Source: Paralichthys olivaceus (lineage: Eukaryota; Chordata; Actinopteri; Pleuronectiformes; Paralichthyidae). Taken from it: a DNA stretch of 64,000 nt. A program made the translations under genes and the position numbers. Under the pieces are notes generated by a model that ran no database searches, was not told where the DNA came from, and was given only the letters and a program-made list of their open reading frames with translations. The stretch covers positions 15,409,001 through 15,473,000 of the forward strand of contig NC_091094.1 of NCBI RefSeq assembly GCF_024713975.1. The letters are read 5' to 3'. Positions 1 to 18,300 of this stretch are shown here, piece after piece (positions within the stretch are counted from its first letter, which is position 1; the number at the start of each line of letters is the position of its first letter).

Positions 1-4181
<4,181 letters not shown>

Positions 4182-4232
4182 CAGGGCAGGCTGAGGGATC
4201 CCTGGGAAGTTGAGGGATGGATATCAGCCCCC
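4182..4232 (-). other. slc11a2: slc11a2 5' UTR part of exon 2
   Basis: A TTTTGCAG acceptor ends at 4233, and 51 bases precede the ATG. They contain an in-frame TGA (reading GGG GGC TGA), which fixes the start codon within this exon unless an alternative upstream exon joins further in. Confidence 0.7.
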
Positions 4233-7200
4233 CTGCAAAAAGAAAACAGTGGTTAAACAGCCTGAATGAGTCTGAAGCACATGACTGTTGAGTAAACAGT
4301 AGTTATCATACCTAAATGATGCTTTAGTCTCTAAAACTAACAGCTATTAATCTGACAAACAAAGCCACAGAGAGTGAGCACATCAACGTGAGACATGACG
4401 GTGCAACATTTTGTTCTCCTTTTCTGTTTTATTGAAACCACCCCACCCCCAAAAAAATCACAACCTAAAAATGACTGAGCAACATAAACAACAAGAATGC
4501 TGGCTGAGAACAGGAAACATCGAGTCTCACTTCCACTACTCACAATATTTGTCCAACACTCAAACTCTACTCAACAGTTTTTTCTTAACAAAGAAAACTT
4601 CAGTTTCACAGAGCGGACACCATGTTCTCTGAGGTGGTGTGAGGCTTGTCTGAAGGCACATGACTCTGTTGTCATATGACGCCTAAGACAAGGCAGCAGA
4701 CAGAGCAGCTCTCCCTGACAGTCAAGGTTTCCATCACAATGCCACTTCATGTGCTCAGAGATATAACCATTATCAGTGTGACCGGTTCTTTGATAGTTTC
4801 CACAATTTATTTAAAATCAATGGAATTTGACTAATAGATTGGTTACCAGCTAAATTTGTTGTTTCTTATTTTACAAATTACCCAGAAAAATAATGTCGAA
4901 ATAATTTTCCACCGGACATGAGGTTTACTGCCTGGGAGAGAGGCCTTTCCTAATAAGACCATCAAAATAAAGTACTTTCTTGTTGTTTTGAAACTGTCAA
5001 CACGCATAATGTTGCTTTCTTTTTTCACACAAACACAGTATTCTGTCAAGTACCTCCTGCTTTTCATCAAACTACTGTAGCCTTACTCCAATACAACAAA
5101 GCAAATGTATCAACACAAGACAAATTCGTTGGCCTTATTTGTATTCATCCACTTGTTCTTATCTGTCACATTAGGATCAATGTAAAACATACAGTATGTT
5201 TTATATTGGTCCTGATGTGACCTTGAGTCCAGTCCTGGATTGTAAAACTGTAATGTGTCAGCAGCACTACTCCTTAGAATTCCATAGGCACCCGCATGTT
5301 TGTGATAAGGTTCAGAGCGACAAAGTCTGTAGCAAAGAAGTTGATCATTTTGAATCAAGAATGTATGCACCTATATTATGTTATGCAACTTCTGGGATCA
5401 ACTACATGATTCATTTTGACGTTACCAAACTTTTGCTGGTCAAGTTCGTGGATCTAAATTTAAAAGTAAACCAGCTAGAGACATGACATAGTCGTCCATC
5501 TAACTTCTCCCAAAGAACCTTGGCTTCAGACAACACCAGAGGGGCCTAATCTGCACAGAACAGATTTTACAATCACTACTGTACATCCATGGCGCCACCC
5601 AAACTGACATATGATCAGTGATGTTACACCCCATCAAATTGTTACAGGCTTTTATTTTCCACTGGAAAACACATCAAAACTAAACAAAGAAATGTTGTAT
5701 ATTTAATCCTCTTATTACCCTCAGCTGCAGTTTATAACGTCACTTTTGACATAACTCACAATACAAAAAATATCTTCTATTTTCATGAGGACTCAGATGC
5801 AGCAACAAATCATCAAACCGCACAACTCAAGCACCAACACAGCTCCTGTTCAACACAACAGAGAATCAGCTGTCATGAGGGTCAAACAATGAGTTGTCGC
5901 TGATGCCACCAAGAAATCGAATGTTCATGGACTTGCCTCTCGCAGAACCTGGACCATTAAAAGCATGGCCACACCTCACTAGCAGCAGACTAATGAATTT
6001 ATGTTACCTTGTGTTCGTGAGCTTTTTGTTTTGCAAGCTTGGATTTAGAATCCAGTCCTCTGTTTGCAACTGACTTCAAATGCATATTTCACAATTAGGC
6101 ATGTAAATGAGTTACATTACATTATACACCAAACATCACTGTGTAAACTTAATTTTCTTGCATCAAATATACTGAATTCATTACTTATCATAGGCAGTGA
6201 GCAAATGTAGTTTATTAACACCTTGAACAAGGGACTGCTAGACACAGGACAAAATTGTCTTTATATAGCAATAATACTCTTGCTGAGTGTCACTTAATTA
6301 TAAGATGCATGAAGTAAGAAAAGTACCATATTAAGATGTTGTCTTTCAAACTGCAATAACAACTTTTTAATAATTGTGCTGCCTATATAATGTCTTGTAA
6401 TTGATCAATTTGCATTGTAGTTACTCTATGAACTGATTAAAGCTGTGCAAAACAAAGCTGTGCAATGATAAACAGCAAATCCACACATAACCCAAAGAAC
6501 CCATAATCAGAGAAAACTTAACAGTTTGGAGAAAGAAACTACTGAAATTGAATAGATTCATGGAATATCTGCTGATAATACAGACACAAGTGTTGCTTTG
6601 GACACTATATATATCATTTAATCTACTTCCAGGCATTTTGGAAGTTATATTTTTCCAGAAACCTCTGTTCTGCCTCTGCTTTAAGAAACTGAGACGCTCT
6701 CAGTGTGGAAGAATATTATCACACCTACGAGTCTGATGTTTGCCTTTTCTACCAGTCATTGTGAAACATGACATCAAACATTGCAGTGAAGAAACTGGCT
6801 GGTACACTGTCAAACAAACGTTTAACTTGAAGTTCATCCAACAACATGTATCTGTGATATCCTCCAACTCCACTGTGTATAAGGTGAGTTTATACAGCTA
6901 AATAATGATGACGTAGCAATCAGCTGACTAGAACCGTTCCAGCTGAAGATTTGTAAGAGTTGAAGAAGGAGAAGCAAACACTGAATTGCATCACACTGAT
7001 AAAAAAAAACAGGGAAACAATAATCCTGTTAATAATCCAAACTTAATTCATTCATCAGTTGAGGTCAGGACGAACATCTGTTTCACAGCTTCAACACAAC
7101 ATCTTGATCTCAGTTCCAGGATAACACACCACTGTATAGTCTGAATACAGTGTGACAGCAACACAACACTGCTCCACGTCCCTCTTGTGAGGCGGGAGGA

Positions 7201-7509
7201 GTGTGGATGTATTTCATAAGCTCTGAGAGTAAGTGTTGAGTGGTTGATCTGATCAGAGAACAGGTTTGACCTCTCGTCCTGGTCACTTGTCCACTGGATC
7301 CAGCTGAACAATGAAGCAACCAGAGCCCACACGCACATTAACCAAGTTCTACAAGTATGAACCAGAGCAGCTGCGACCATCACCTTCAAACCTACCTTAG
7401 CGTTACCACTGTGAGTTACTATCAAGCTAACCAGTTTCCACGACATGTTAGCTGTGTGCTTGTGTCTGCCGACGCTGCTGCCCTCGTTAAAGTATGAAAA
7501 CGCTCCTAC
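4233..7509 (-). other. slc11a2 intron 1
   Basis: A 3.3 kb AT-rich intron with no exon I can recognise. On the minus strand a 132-codon open frame (7446-7048) begins near its 5' end, but it shows no domain or splice support. No coding similarity was seen in the rest. Confidence 0.6.
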
Positions 7510-7590
7510 CTTGGTTCACGTTCTGGCAGAGTTTGGTAACACGCTGAGTTTTCACGATCCGGCCGCTTTTAAAATGAAAACACGCGTGTG
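7510..7590 (-). other. slc11a2: Probable non-coding first exon of slc11a2
   Basis: On the minus strand a good donor (CCAAG|GTAGGAGC, exon end at 7510) follows a stretch with no ATG that ends in CCAGAACGTGAACCAAG. Upstream lie GC-rich sequence, TTAGC words and an NRF1-like palindrome. It would join exon 2 at 4232 across a ~3.3 kb intron, matching the usual NRAMP2 layout of a non-coding first exon. The transcription start is not visible, so the outer boundary is approximate. Confidence 0.6.
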
Positions 7591-7700
7591 ACCACGGAGC
7601 TAGCTCAGGTTAGGTTTAGCACGTTAGCGCCGCTAAATTCTGACAAAGTCGTGTGTGCGAGCAAGATCCACAGCGCATGCGCACTGGTGCTGCGCTCTTT
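7591..7700 (-). promoter_or_regulatory. slc11a2 promoter with NRF1-type palindrome
   Basis: The sequence GCGCATGCGC at 7673-7682 is the core NRF1 consensus, a common element of CpG promoters. Around it lie GCTAGC, TTAGC and GCCGCTAA words. It sits about 160 bases upstream of the proposed first-exon donor. The role is inferred from the motif and its position. Confidence 0.55.
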
Positions 7701-8035
7701 TGATTGGGTAAGAGTTAGTGTGAGTCCTTTTTTCCGCTGAGGAGGTCTGTCAGGCGCACAGGGCGCCCAGCCTGTCAGGCCAGACCCAGGGCGAACACTC
7801 TGAATGATAGCTTGTGGAAATGCAAAACTACAGTCAGTAAAAATGCATTTTACAGAATCTACATCAATAATAATCAGTACAGAAAAATGGTATTCCGAAG
7901 TTTAAAAAAAACGTTCATCTCAGTGTGAATTTCAATTTCTGTCGTTTAATTTTTTTAATATATTTATTTATTTAAATATGTAGTCAGTTGTACTGCTGCT
8001 TGATCCTTTTGTGAAGCACTTTGGACAATTAAAGC

Positions 8036-8095
8036 ATATATATATATATATATATATATTATTATATACTATTATTATATATATTCTTTTTTTTC
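8036..8095. repeat. (TA)n microsatellite
   Basis: About 25 TA units degrading into TTATTATATA. It follows a retroposon-like tail (GAAGCACTTTGGACAATTAAAGC) in the slc11a2-ankrd52 intergenic region. Confidence 0.9.
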
Positions 8096-8484
8096 ACCTT
8101 CTGCTACTTTAAAAGCCCCCTCCACCACTTTTCAAAGGAAATCTATAATTTACACAGCATATTTCTTTCTTTACATTGTAGATGGAAAATATTGATAAAG
8201 TTAGTCGCTGCTTGTACTGAATTACAAGAACTAAATACATATTTCATCACTGGAAAATGTATTTAATTTAATTCGCTCCTGTATGTGTTGTATGTAAAAA
8301 AATTTTTTTTGGAAATTAACTAATAAAAAGTACAGCATTGATGAGAATGGTTGTTGAGTGTAAAAGCATGAATGTTGAGCTTCTCAAGTTTGTACATAAA
8401 CCCAGTACTTGAGTAAATGTAACTGTACTAAATCTGTTATGTCACTTTTAATTCATACCAAACCCATATTTACTTTGCGTCCTT

Positions 8485-8615
8485 TCAAGGTTCAGTGTGT
8501 AAGATTTAGATGAATGGGATCTATTTGCGTTTTGAGATTTAGTAGTATTCCTACTGATATTTTCACTTGTGTAATTATCTAAATAGTATGAATTGTTGTT
8601 TTCATTATTAGTTAA
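8485..8615. mobile_element. Truncated TTAA-ended miniature repeat (copy 2)
   Basis: Starts AAGGTTCAGTGTGTAAGATTTAG and keeps the internal words TTTTCACTTGTGT and ATGAATTGTTGTTTTC seen in copy 3, then stops at a TTAA near 8612. It is roughly one third of full length. Confidence 0.65.
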
Positions 8616-8939
8616 TAATAAAATAACGAAAGAACAATATAAAGAAATACCTGACCAATGCTCGTATGTGTTTTATATGAAAATTCTGAATTTTGAATGC
8701 AACTGTAAAAAAGTATAGCAACATAGCAATTAATAAAGTACTTCTGATTCTGAACCATGATTGTCGTGAGAAAAAGCATTAAATGTAAAATTCTGTATCT
8801 CAAAGTTTGTACATGAACACAGAACTTGAGTAAATGTTCTGATTCTATTATTTATTTATGTACTCACACCTTGACCATGTTGTGGTGTGGATTGATTAAA
8901 GGATTAAAAAAACTGTTGTTACAGGTGTTGCATTAATTA

Positions 8940-9222
8940 CAGGTGTTGCATTATATACTACTGGCACTATCACCAATCTCTGCACCTTCGCACAGCACGT
9001 GCCCATAACCCTGTTAATCTGTTAATGTATGTATGTATGTTCTTTATTTTATTTTATTTTATTTTATTCTATTTTATTTTATTCAATTTCTTACATATTG
9101 TTGTTTTTTATATTGTTGTTTTATGTACATAAGTAGTGCACCAATGACACCAAGGCAATTTCCTGTATGTGCAAACATACTTGGCAAATAAAAGAATTCT
9201 GATTCTGATTCTGATTCTGAAG
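8940..9222 (+). mobile_element. 5'-truncated retroposon 3' end with GATTCT tail
   Basis: An A/T-rich segment ends TTGGCAAATAAAAGAATTC and then runs into four GATTCT-type units. AATAAA followed by a short tandem tail is typical of L2/CR1-like LINE 3' ends in fishes. No reverse transcriptase frame is present. The left boundary is uncertain. A similar short tail (AATAAAGTACTTCTGATTCTG) lies at 8729-8754. Confidence 0.5.
9026..9084. repeat. (TATG)n and (TTTTA)n simple repeats
   Basis: Four TATG units are followed by about eight imperfect ATTTT units, inside the retroposon-like segment upstream of ankrd52. Confidence 0.85.
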
Positions 9223-9389
9223 ATGCTATTTTGTCAAAGTCAATAGTAGATTTGTTTAACAAACACATTATTAAAGCATCGAAAAAATGTAAAGTCACAC
9301 CTATATTCAGAAAAGAACAATAACACAAACTAAAGTATAATTTCCTGACACCTCCAAATCACGTTGGTTATATTTCTGTCGCGATAATC

Positions 9390-9537
9390 TGGCAGCTGTA
9401 GTGTATACGTCACGTATCACAGACAGAGGCTAACCAAGCTAAAGCTAGGCTAACTAGCCGCTGCCTGCTACAGGGGGACATGTAGCCAGTTAAAACACAT
9501 ACAGTCTCAATGAAGGATCTTCAGGACTGACTGGGTC
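9390..9537 (+). promoter_or_regulatory. ankrd52 5' UTR / promoter region
   Basis: The 150 bases before the ATG carry several GCTAA/CTAGC words (for example CTAAAGCTAGGCTAACTAGCC at 9438-9458) and the short TGACGTCA-like word ATACGTCACG. The transcription start cannot be placed. Intergenic distance to the divergent slc11a2 first exon is about 1.8 kb, with simple repeats and retroposon debris between. Confidence 0.45.
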
Positions 9538-12500
9538 ATGGAGTTAAGAAACATCGAGGACCAGGTAGTAATTAAACCACTTGTTGTTGATCTTAAATCC
9601 ACGTTAGAAAACTCACAGGACTTCTCAGTAACGCTGCAAACAGCCGGCTCGTCATGTTAGCGACATGTCGAGCAAAGTTTGTCTCAGGGCTTGTTACTGT
9701 CACACAGTCCTTACCAGGCACCAGTGGACTCAACTCTTCCGTTTGCACGATCTGGTGATGCAGGATTAGATGTCTGAAGTTTCCTTATGCACCAGAGTCC
9801 TATCAGTGGAGTTATTATTGTCTCTGTTGAATTAGCTCCAGAACCTGCCAAAACAACACCTTAAAACATGCTAACATCCACTTGTACATAGCTGCGTCTG
9901 CTTATTGTTATCTGTGTTGTTGATGAGGCATTGCTATCTCCATCCAAAGCTTAGAAGATATTGTTATTTACCAATAAGCTAGTATTTATTGGCATCCCAG
10001 CATCTTAACAAAGTCTAATGTATTTATTTACGATCCCAGTAAATCACAACAAGTTTGCAGATGAAAGCTGTTCAGCTGAAATTGTGTTTCATTCATCAGA
10101 TCAGAAATACTTCTGATCCCCGGGTGAGGGCATGGGGTTTGTTACAGCTGCTCCAGCCAAGAATAGAAATATATACAGACCAAGAATATTACAGTAGATA
10201 GAAATAAAAAACTACTGCATCTATGCTGTGCTGTTCATCTAATCAGATAAATGATAATACACAATGGAATTAATCCAGTGTTGATATAAATTATGTGATT
10301 TGTCATGTTCTCATGTGATCTCTTTTCCAGTCTCCGTTGGTCCAGGCTATATTCAGCCGAAACATAGAAGAGGTGACATTTTTGTTGAACCATGAAGAAG
10401 ATGTCAATTCACTGGTAATAGTCATGATGTTTTTTTGAAAGTTGTGTTATTAGATTTGCATGCATTATGTTTCAGGTCAAATGTTAATGGTGCTTGTACA
10501 AACAGTTCACCTCACATCTGTATGGTTTTAGATAACTGCTACTTTCCAAGCAGGTTTTCTGATCACAGCCATAAACGAATCAAGTTTTAGTTTTAGTCAG
10601 AATTTACCAAAATAATAATACAGCATTAGAACAAAAAAATGCTGCTGCACTCTGCACTGTTTGATGTGTTTTTCCTTTCAGGACCAAGAACAAAGCACAC
10701 CACTACATGCTGCTGCTTATTTGGGTGATGTCCACATTATGGACCTTCTTATTACTTCAGGTAAAAAATATTTGCTGTATCAAGAAGTATATTTTAAACA
10801 ATATATACTTGTACCCATTTTGCAAATAACTCTTTCTAGTAATGAATGCAATGAGTCTGCCACACACAACAACTAAAACACACCCAAAACCACTACTAAC
10901 TAGCTTAACTTTGCATCTGCTCTGTGCTACAGATGCAAATGTCAACGCGAAGGACCAGGGTTTGCTGACTCCTTTACATCGAGCAGCTGCCTCAAGGAAT
11001 GAAGTATGTCATTTAAACATGAACTCTTAGGTTCTAACCACCAGGTTGTAATGTTTAACTCACATATTAAATGAATTTTGTCTTTTACTGCCAGAGGGCT
11101 GTGGAGCTGCTGCTAGAGCACAGAGCAGAGGTCAACACACGAGACAAATTCTGGCATACACCTTTACACATGGCAGCTGCAAACTGGGCCACAGGTTGCG
11201 CTGAAGCTCTGATACCACATGTCTGCAGCCTGAATGTTGGTGACAGATCAGGGAGGACGCCACTGCATCATGCAGCGCACAGCGGCCATGTAGAGGTAAA
11301 CTATGAAGCTGGTTGTAGTGATCAATTGAAAGGAAATTTAGTTTAGGAAGTGAATAATACCTAGGGAACATTTTCCTGGTTTCTGGTAGTTGTTGCAGCA
11401 TTTTGTAAACTGCATTCTTATTATGATATATTAATCTAGTTTCACACAATATTTATTTCACAGAGTCCCCAGAATACAAATGTGTTTGCTAAACTGATCC
11501 CAAGAATGAAATGCTGCTGTCCACTGGACTATGATTGTAGAATGGGTTTAGATGATTTGATAGACAGAGGTTGACCCAGTTCTTGTGTTTCTGTAGATGG
11601 TGAACCTGCTCCTGAGCAAAGGTGCCAACGTGTGTGCCAAAGACAAAAAAGAAAGGCAGGCAATCCACTGGGCTACATACCAAGGTAGGTGATGTCGCTC
11701 CTTGATATACTCAAAGAAAGACTAGAACAATGATATGGAAGTAACTTTTTTTATGGAAGTAATTTTTATCTTTACTGACTTAATGACTGCATATATCACT
11801 GGCTTTTCTTATCAACACAATCTCAGTCTATTTACATTTGATTAGTTGTTAACAAAGTTGACATGTGCTGAATCTTATATTAGCCTGGCCTGTATACCAA
11901 GCTTCTATTTCCAGACTACAGGCGTGTAAGTGTATTATTGTCTGCGAGCATGGCAGATGTTTGTCTAAAACGTAAGGCTCTTCTTTCAGGACATGTGGAG
12001 GTTGTGAAGCTGCTGGTGTCTCACAGTGCCGACGTGACGTATAAGGACAAACGTGGATACACTCCGCTCCATGCAGCAGCCGCCAGTGGACAGTTGGAGG
12101 TTGTTAAATATCTGTTGCGGCTCGGGGTGGAGGTAAAGTGGCTCGGTTACAAAACTATTAGAAAATTAAAAAATTATACTCCATTGTAATAAATAACTAT
12201 ATCTGCCATTCATTTTATTTACCTTACATTGTAAACAGGGCAACCTTTTGAATGTACCTTATATTACTTTAGAGTGCATTTGCAGGATTTAGTTTTTGCT
12301 TTAAAATGTTTTAAATGATTTCCCGCTCTGATTCTCAGACTGACGAACCCAACATTTATGGAAACACGGCGCTCCACATGGCGTGTCACACAGGGCAGGA
12401 CACTGTGGCCACTGAGCTAGTGAACGCCGGTGCCAACATCAATCAGCCCAACTATCACGGCAACACGCCACTTCACCTAGCTGCTGCCTCCTCTAGTGCG

Positions 12501-15307
12501 GTGCTGTGTCTCGAGCTGCTTATCAACAATGGGGCGGATGTCAACATGCAGGTAAAGAGCTTGTTTTGAAGAAGTGAATTTGATAAGAACAAAAGGGGAT
12601 TAAAAAGTAATAATAGTTATTGGTCAGAGGATTAAATGTATGGGTTATATATCATGATGATGTATGCCGTTCTTTTTACTAAACTTGTTAACTTTCTCTG
12701 TTGAACAGAATAAAGAAGGAAAGAGCCCTTTGCATATGGCTGCAATGCACGGACGCTTTACAGGCTCCCAGATTCTGATCCAAAATGGTAAAATAAACTT
12801 CAACTAATTAAGAAACAGTGACACTACATCCTCATAATATGCAGAGACATAAAACATCAGAGCACATTCTCATCAGAAACACCATGTTTCTTTCTGCCTC
12901 TGCACAGGTGGGGAGATCGATTGTTTTGATATGTTCGGAAACTCTCCTCTTCACGTTGCTGCCAGATTCGGTCAGGAGTTGTTGATCAGCACTCTGCTGA
13001 CAAATGGTGCTGACAAGGCCAGGTAAAGTCCAAACCTGAGATTGTCTGATTATGATCTTACACCTCAACACCTTCAAAAGGCATAAAGTCTCTGAGCACA
13101 TGTTCTCACTTTATGTCACCAAAACCCATCAGTTCTCGTCTTTCCAATTTCACATCTTTTTTAGGGTCTTCTATGTGTATTGCAACTCTTTATCATCCTT
13201 TTATCTGTATTCTTTTTGTTCTGTCAGTTTTGCGTCTGTCTGTTTTCCATGCATTTTCCTGCTTTATTTTCACATGGGCTCACTTAGACACTTTCTGGAC
13301 ATTTTATTAGGGTTGTGGCAGGAAAAGTTCTGGAAAATGTCTGGAGAAACTGACTCGGACATTTGTGTTCTCAAACGCAGCCACTACGGAAAATTCTACG
13401 AAAACCTCAGTGCAAGTTCAGTGCATGTCGGAAAGAAGCTTCAGTGTTTGGAATTAAATGCACACCCCAACATAGGAGCTACAGCATACAGCAACTCAAT
13501 GTCATTTTTTAAGACAGTGAACAACCAAATATTCAATAAGCTGATTAAATAACTATACTTAGTTGTCTCCCCTATACAGACACATAGATATAGATTTAGT
13601 TATTATAAGTGATCCTGTAATGCTTGAGTTTGTAAACCAAGAAGAACTTTGAAAGCTTCATGAAAAAAAAATGTTTTGTACATTTTTCAGAATAAACTGA
13701 ATAATATCTGTTATAATCTCTACAGACAGGGGATTCATGGGATGCTTCCCTTACATCTGGCGGCGCTGTACGGATTTCCAGACTGTTGTCGAAAGTTACT
13801 GTGTAATGGTGAGAATCTGTTTGACTCATAAAGAGCCGACTTCTAGTTTATTCTCTTCCTTGTTGCATTTTCATTAGTCAGACGACAAAGTTTCCACTCA
13901 AGTGTTGTTGTGTTGTGTTCAGGTCAGTTTTTCAACTTTGTGCCGTCTCAAATGCCATCAGTTGGGTTTGATATTAACATATTGGATGATCATGGGAGGA
14001 CATGTCTGCATGCAGCTGCCTCTGGAGGGTGAGAGAATGAATACACACAGATTAACACATATAATGTTAAGTGCACAAAATGTACATATATATAAGGAGT
14101 TTTTTTGCTAAATTAATTTAAAATGTATCAAGATGAAGCTGATTATTTTTGCATTATTCCTTTTTATTCCTAAATATTTTAAAATGTTCCTACACACATA
14201 CACATAAGCTCTTATTTTTTCTAAAAATAAATGAATATTAATCTACTTTCTCTTTTGTGACAGAAATGTTGACTGTCTCAACTTGATCTTAAATAGCGGC
14301 GCTGAACTGGACATAAAGGATCATTTGGGAAGGTAAACAGTATTAAATAGCTGGAGCTATGAATAAAACTGTGCGTCAGTGTTTGGTGGTAACATAGCTG
14401 TTCCCTGTTGCCCCACGCAGATCTCCTTTGCACTATGCAGCAGCCAATGCAAGCAGCCAATGTACAATCTCCCTGGTGAGAGCCGGTGCTGAGGTCAATG
14501 AGCTGGATCTGATGGGCTGCAGCCCTCTGCACTACACTGCTGCTTCACACACCTTCTGTGGGTGAGTAAACACATTTCAATGATTTATTCTTTGATAACG
14601 TCAATATAAGAAGGACAACATCCTGGGGACATTTATCTGTTGATAATAAATGACTTCATTTAAGCCAGTGTTCTTTTCCACAGTGGGAACACTGAGCCTG
14701 ACTACAGTGTGGAAAAGGAACAAGAGGCCTCTCTGTAAGTCATGTTATTGTCATATACAGAAACCAAATGTACTGTCACTTAAAAGCACATTATCTCTAT
14801 TTACATTTCAATGAGTGTGTAGTATGTACTAAGTATGTAGTTAAAGGTTCAGTGTGTAAGATTTAGGTGAAAGAGATTTTTGGCAGAAATTGAATATAAA
14901 ATAATCCTCTTGATGTTTTCACTGGTGTGTTTCATCTAAATTGTATGAATTGTTGTTTTCTTGAATGGGCCCTTTATATTTAAAATCTTTATATTTACAT
15001 GGAGGGGGGTCCTCTCTGTGGAGGCCACCATGTTTTTTTACTGTCGTCCAAAGTGGACAAACTAAAACCTTTTGAGTTTTCATGATAACTGAAGTTCACC
15101 ACAGGTTCTCTTTCATGTTGGGTAGGTGAGGGTGAAATGAGGAGTAAACAGCTGCAACATGCAACTTCACCTCTATTTGTCACTAAATTCTGCACACTTA
15201 ATCTTAAATATAGACTCTATATAAAGATGGACGACAATACAGCTCCCCAAAGGAGTCTTTTGATCACAACCTGGCTGCCACCAGTATAGGTCACAAATCT
15301 AGATATA

Positions 15308-15344
<37 letters not shown>

Positions 15345-18300
15345 GGCAGGACCACAAGTTGACGACACAGAAAAGTCATGATTCATTCAATGAAAACTTT
15401 AAACAGTTTTCTTGTGACATAATGTGTGGTATGTGTTTATGAAGCGTTTGATGAATATGATAATTTAACCCAAATAAGAAAACCAGCCGGCATTCCTCAT
15501 CTTCCCTTAACTCTGTGTGTTTAGGTGTTTAGACTTCTTGCTTGACAATGGGGCAAACCCAACTGTTAAGAACAATAAGGGTTACAGTGCTGTCCACTAC
15601 GCTGCAGCTTATGGGAACAAACAGCACCTGGAACTGGTCAGTGCAATTTCTAATTTAGATGTTCAGATTTTTGTTGTTGTTAATCAATCATTCACTAAAC
15701 CAAGTTTTTTGTATTTTCTCTTCAGCTCCTGGAGATTTCTTTCAATTGTCTAGAGGAGGTGGAAAGTAACATTCCAGTCAGTCCTTTGCACTTAGCTGTG
15801 AGTAGAACAAATGCCACAAACCCCTTTCCTCTTTACAAAATGTACCCACATAAAAATGCCTTTGACTCTATTATTACCATGCATTCTGCCACTGCAGGCG
15901 TATTATGGTCATCGGGAGGCCCTGCGTCTACTGTGTGAGACGTTAGTGAGTCTGGATGTACGGGACATTGAAGGCAGAACTGCTCTCCACCTCTCTGCTC
16001 AGAGGGGGTTTGCTCCTTGTGTGGAGGTGCTGCTGAAGCATCAAGCCTCCTACACAGTGAAGGAGCACAAGCGCAAGTGGACGGCTCTCCACGCTGCAGG
16101 TGTGTTTATGTATATTAGCATTTTCCTTGAAAAAAAAAATGAAAAACTGATTTTTTTTTTTTACATGTAAAGCAATCTCAGCTCCACCGAAAAAGAAATT
16201 TTTTGTATTCAGATGTATTTTCCTTTTTCTCTCATCCCACTTACAGCTGCTGAGGGCCAAATGGACTGTCTGCTTCTACTGGTCAACAAGGAACAAAGTG
16301 CCGACGTCATTGACAGTCTAGATACTCAGGGACAGTACGTCACTTACTATTTCATGCTATGATTTCGTATTTTTGAAACATTAGACATCAGACAATTACT
16401 AATTAACGTTTCACATTCTGCCATGACAGAATGTGAGACGTTTAATTACTGTTTGAATCCTCAGTAAGGAAATCAGATGATGATAATTTATCACAGAACA
16501 GATTTAAAATGTTTTTCTCACATTGTATTAAATGCAGTCGCACAGACGTGAAACATTAAGACTCCTTTTTGCCTGTCTGATATGACCAGAGAATCAAACC
16601 TATCAACCCTAGGAATAAATTCTTTGTTTTGTTATGTGTGCAGGACGGCTCTCATGCTGGCATCTCTGGGACGTCACACTGACTGTGTCCACATCCTGTT
16701 GGAAAAAGGAGCCAATGCTGATGCTGCAGACAAAAAGGGCTTTACCGCATTACATAGAGCTGTACGTGTATTTTCTTTGTGTGTGTCCTATCACTTTTTC
16801 AATTACAATGCTTCTCTTTCTTGAATCTGTGATGTCCCAGATATGTTTTGTCCTCTCACATCACATGTTGTCCCTCTTTAGGCCATGTTAAACAGTGAGG
16901 ACTGTGTATCTGCTCTGTTGGAACATGGAGCTTCTGCTCTGTGTAGAGACTCTCAGGGACGGACCCCGCTGCACATTGCAGCCTCCCGTGGTCACACGGA
17001 GCTGCTCCGCTGTTTGCTAAAGGCTGCTATGAAAGCTGACCCTCTGGACTCCATGCAAGACCACAGAGGCTACACTCCCACACACTGGGCTGCCTACCAC
17101 GGTGGGACATCAGGGAAAGACTTCATGTTGAATGCACTTTTTAACAAAAATACATAAATGCACACCTACAAACACATACAGAAATATATGAAGGGCTATT
17201 TCAAAGCCAACAAAGTCTATGCTTGTTATCCACAGCATAATTTTATCCCCTAAATAATTTATTTTACTTTAATCACATGGCTTTCTTGTTTAACATATGC
17301 ATGCATGGTGAGATGCTTTATTACCCCAATTTTACAAAGATTTGAATATTATTATAATTATTTGTCCTTTTGTTTCCTGTTCTCTACAGGACGTGAAGGA
17401 TGTTTACACATTTTACTTGAAAACAAACTTTTTAGCAACCAGGAAAAAAATCTGTTCACCCCACTGCACTGTGCTCTGTGAGTATCATAAACAATGTAAA
17501 GAAATAAAAATACACAAAGTGCGGCTTTTAAAGGTAACAACTGTTCTTCTGCAGAGTTAATGGACACGATGTTGCTGCTGAACTTCTATTGAAGACTGTT
17601 GGACCTCAAATTGTTAACGTTTGTGATGCCAAAGGAAGGTGAGTTCAGATCTGAGCCGAGCTCGGCAAATCCATTTCATGCAGCGCTGCCTGTATGGGTC
17701 AGTCCAAAGATATTGAAATTATATTTTGTATTATATCTAACAAAAAAATCATATATTGACTATAAAGTGATTTATAACGTGTTCTATTAAAACCTCTAAT
17801 TTATTGATAACTAATGAGGAATGTTTGACTCTAATGAGGCAAGTGGCGATCTTTTTTTCTTTAAATGTACAGGGCACATATTTGAATTCAGTGTAACCTG
17901 GTATTTCCCTCATTAAATCATTAATACCTTTAAGATTCATTTACTACCTATACATACTCCTGTTTTACACACAAAAAACTTTTTTGTTTCATTTATGAAT
18001 TCAACCTTGGTGGGTGTGATAAGATTCTTTTAAATCTTTCCAACTTCCAATTACTTGCCGAAAGCTGAAACTATATATTTTCCAAGGCAGTAAATCTCTC
18101 TGTTTTTATGTGTGTTAATGTGTATGTGGATATGTTTGTTGTGTAACTGTAGGACCCCCCTGCATGCAGCTGCCTATTCAGGAAACGTTGCTGGGCTCCA
18201 GGTTGTTCTGGCTCAGGGAGCAGAGGTCAATGCTGTTGATCACGTTGGATGCTCTGCTCTGATGGTTGCTGCTGACCGTGGACAGAACATGGCTGTTGGT

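Noticed and set aside
7048-7446. 132-codon minus-strand frame at the 5' end of slc11a2 intron 1
   Set aside because: No recognisable domain, no splice logic joining it to exon 1 or 2, and normal NRAMP2 structure is complete without it.
13052-13552. 166-codon plus-strand frame in an ankrd52 intron
   Set aside because: Low-complexity Phe/Ser/Tyr-rich translation of AT-rich intron sequence; the flanking exons join perfectly without it.
13726-13738. Alternative acceptor four bases into an ankrd52 exon (ACAG|ACAG)
   Set aside because: Only the first AG keeps frame and aligns with ARRGIH of the homologue.
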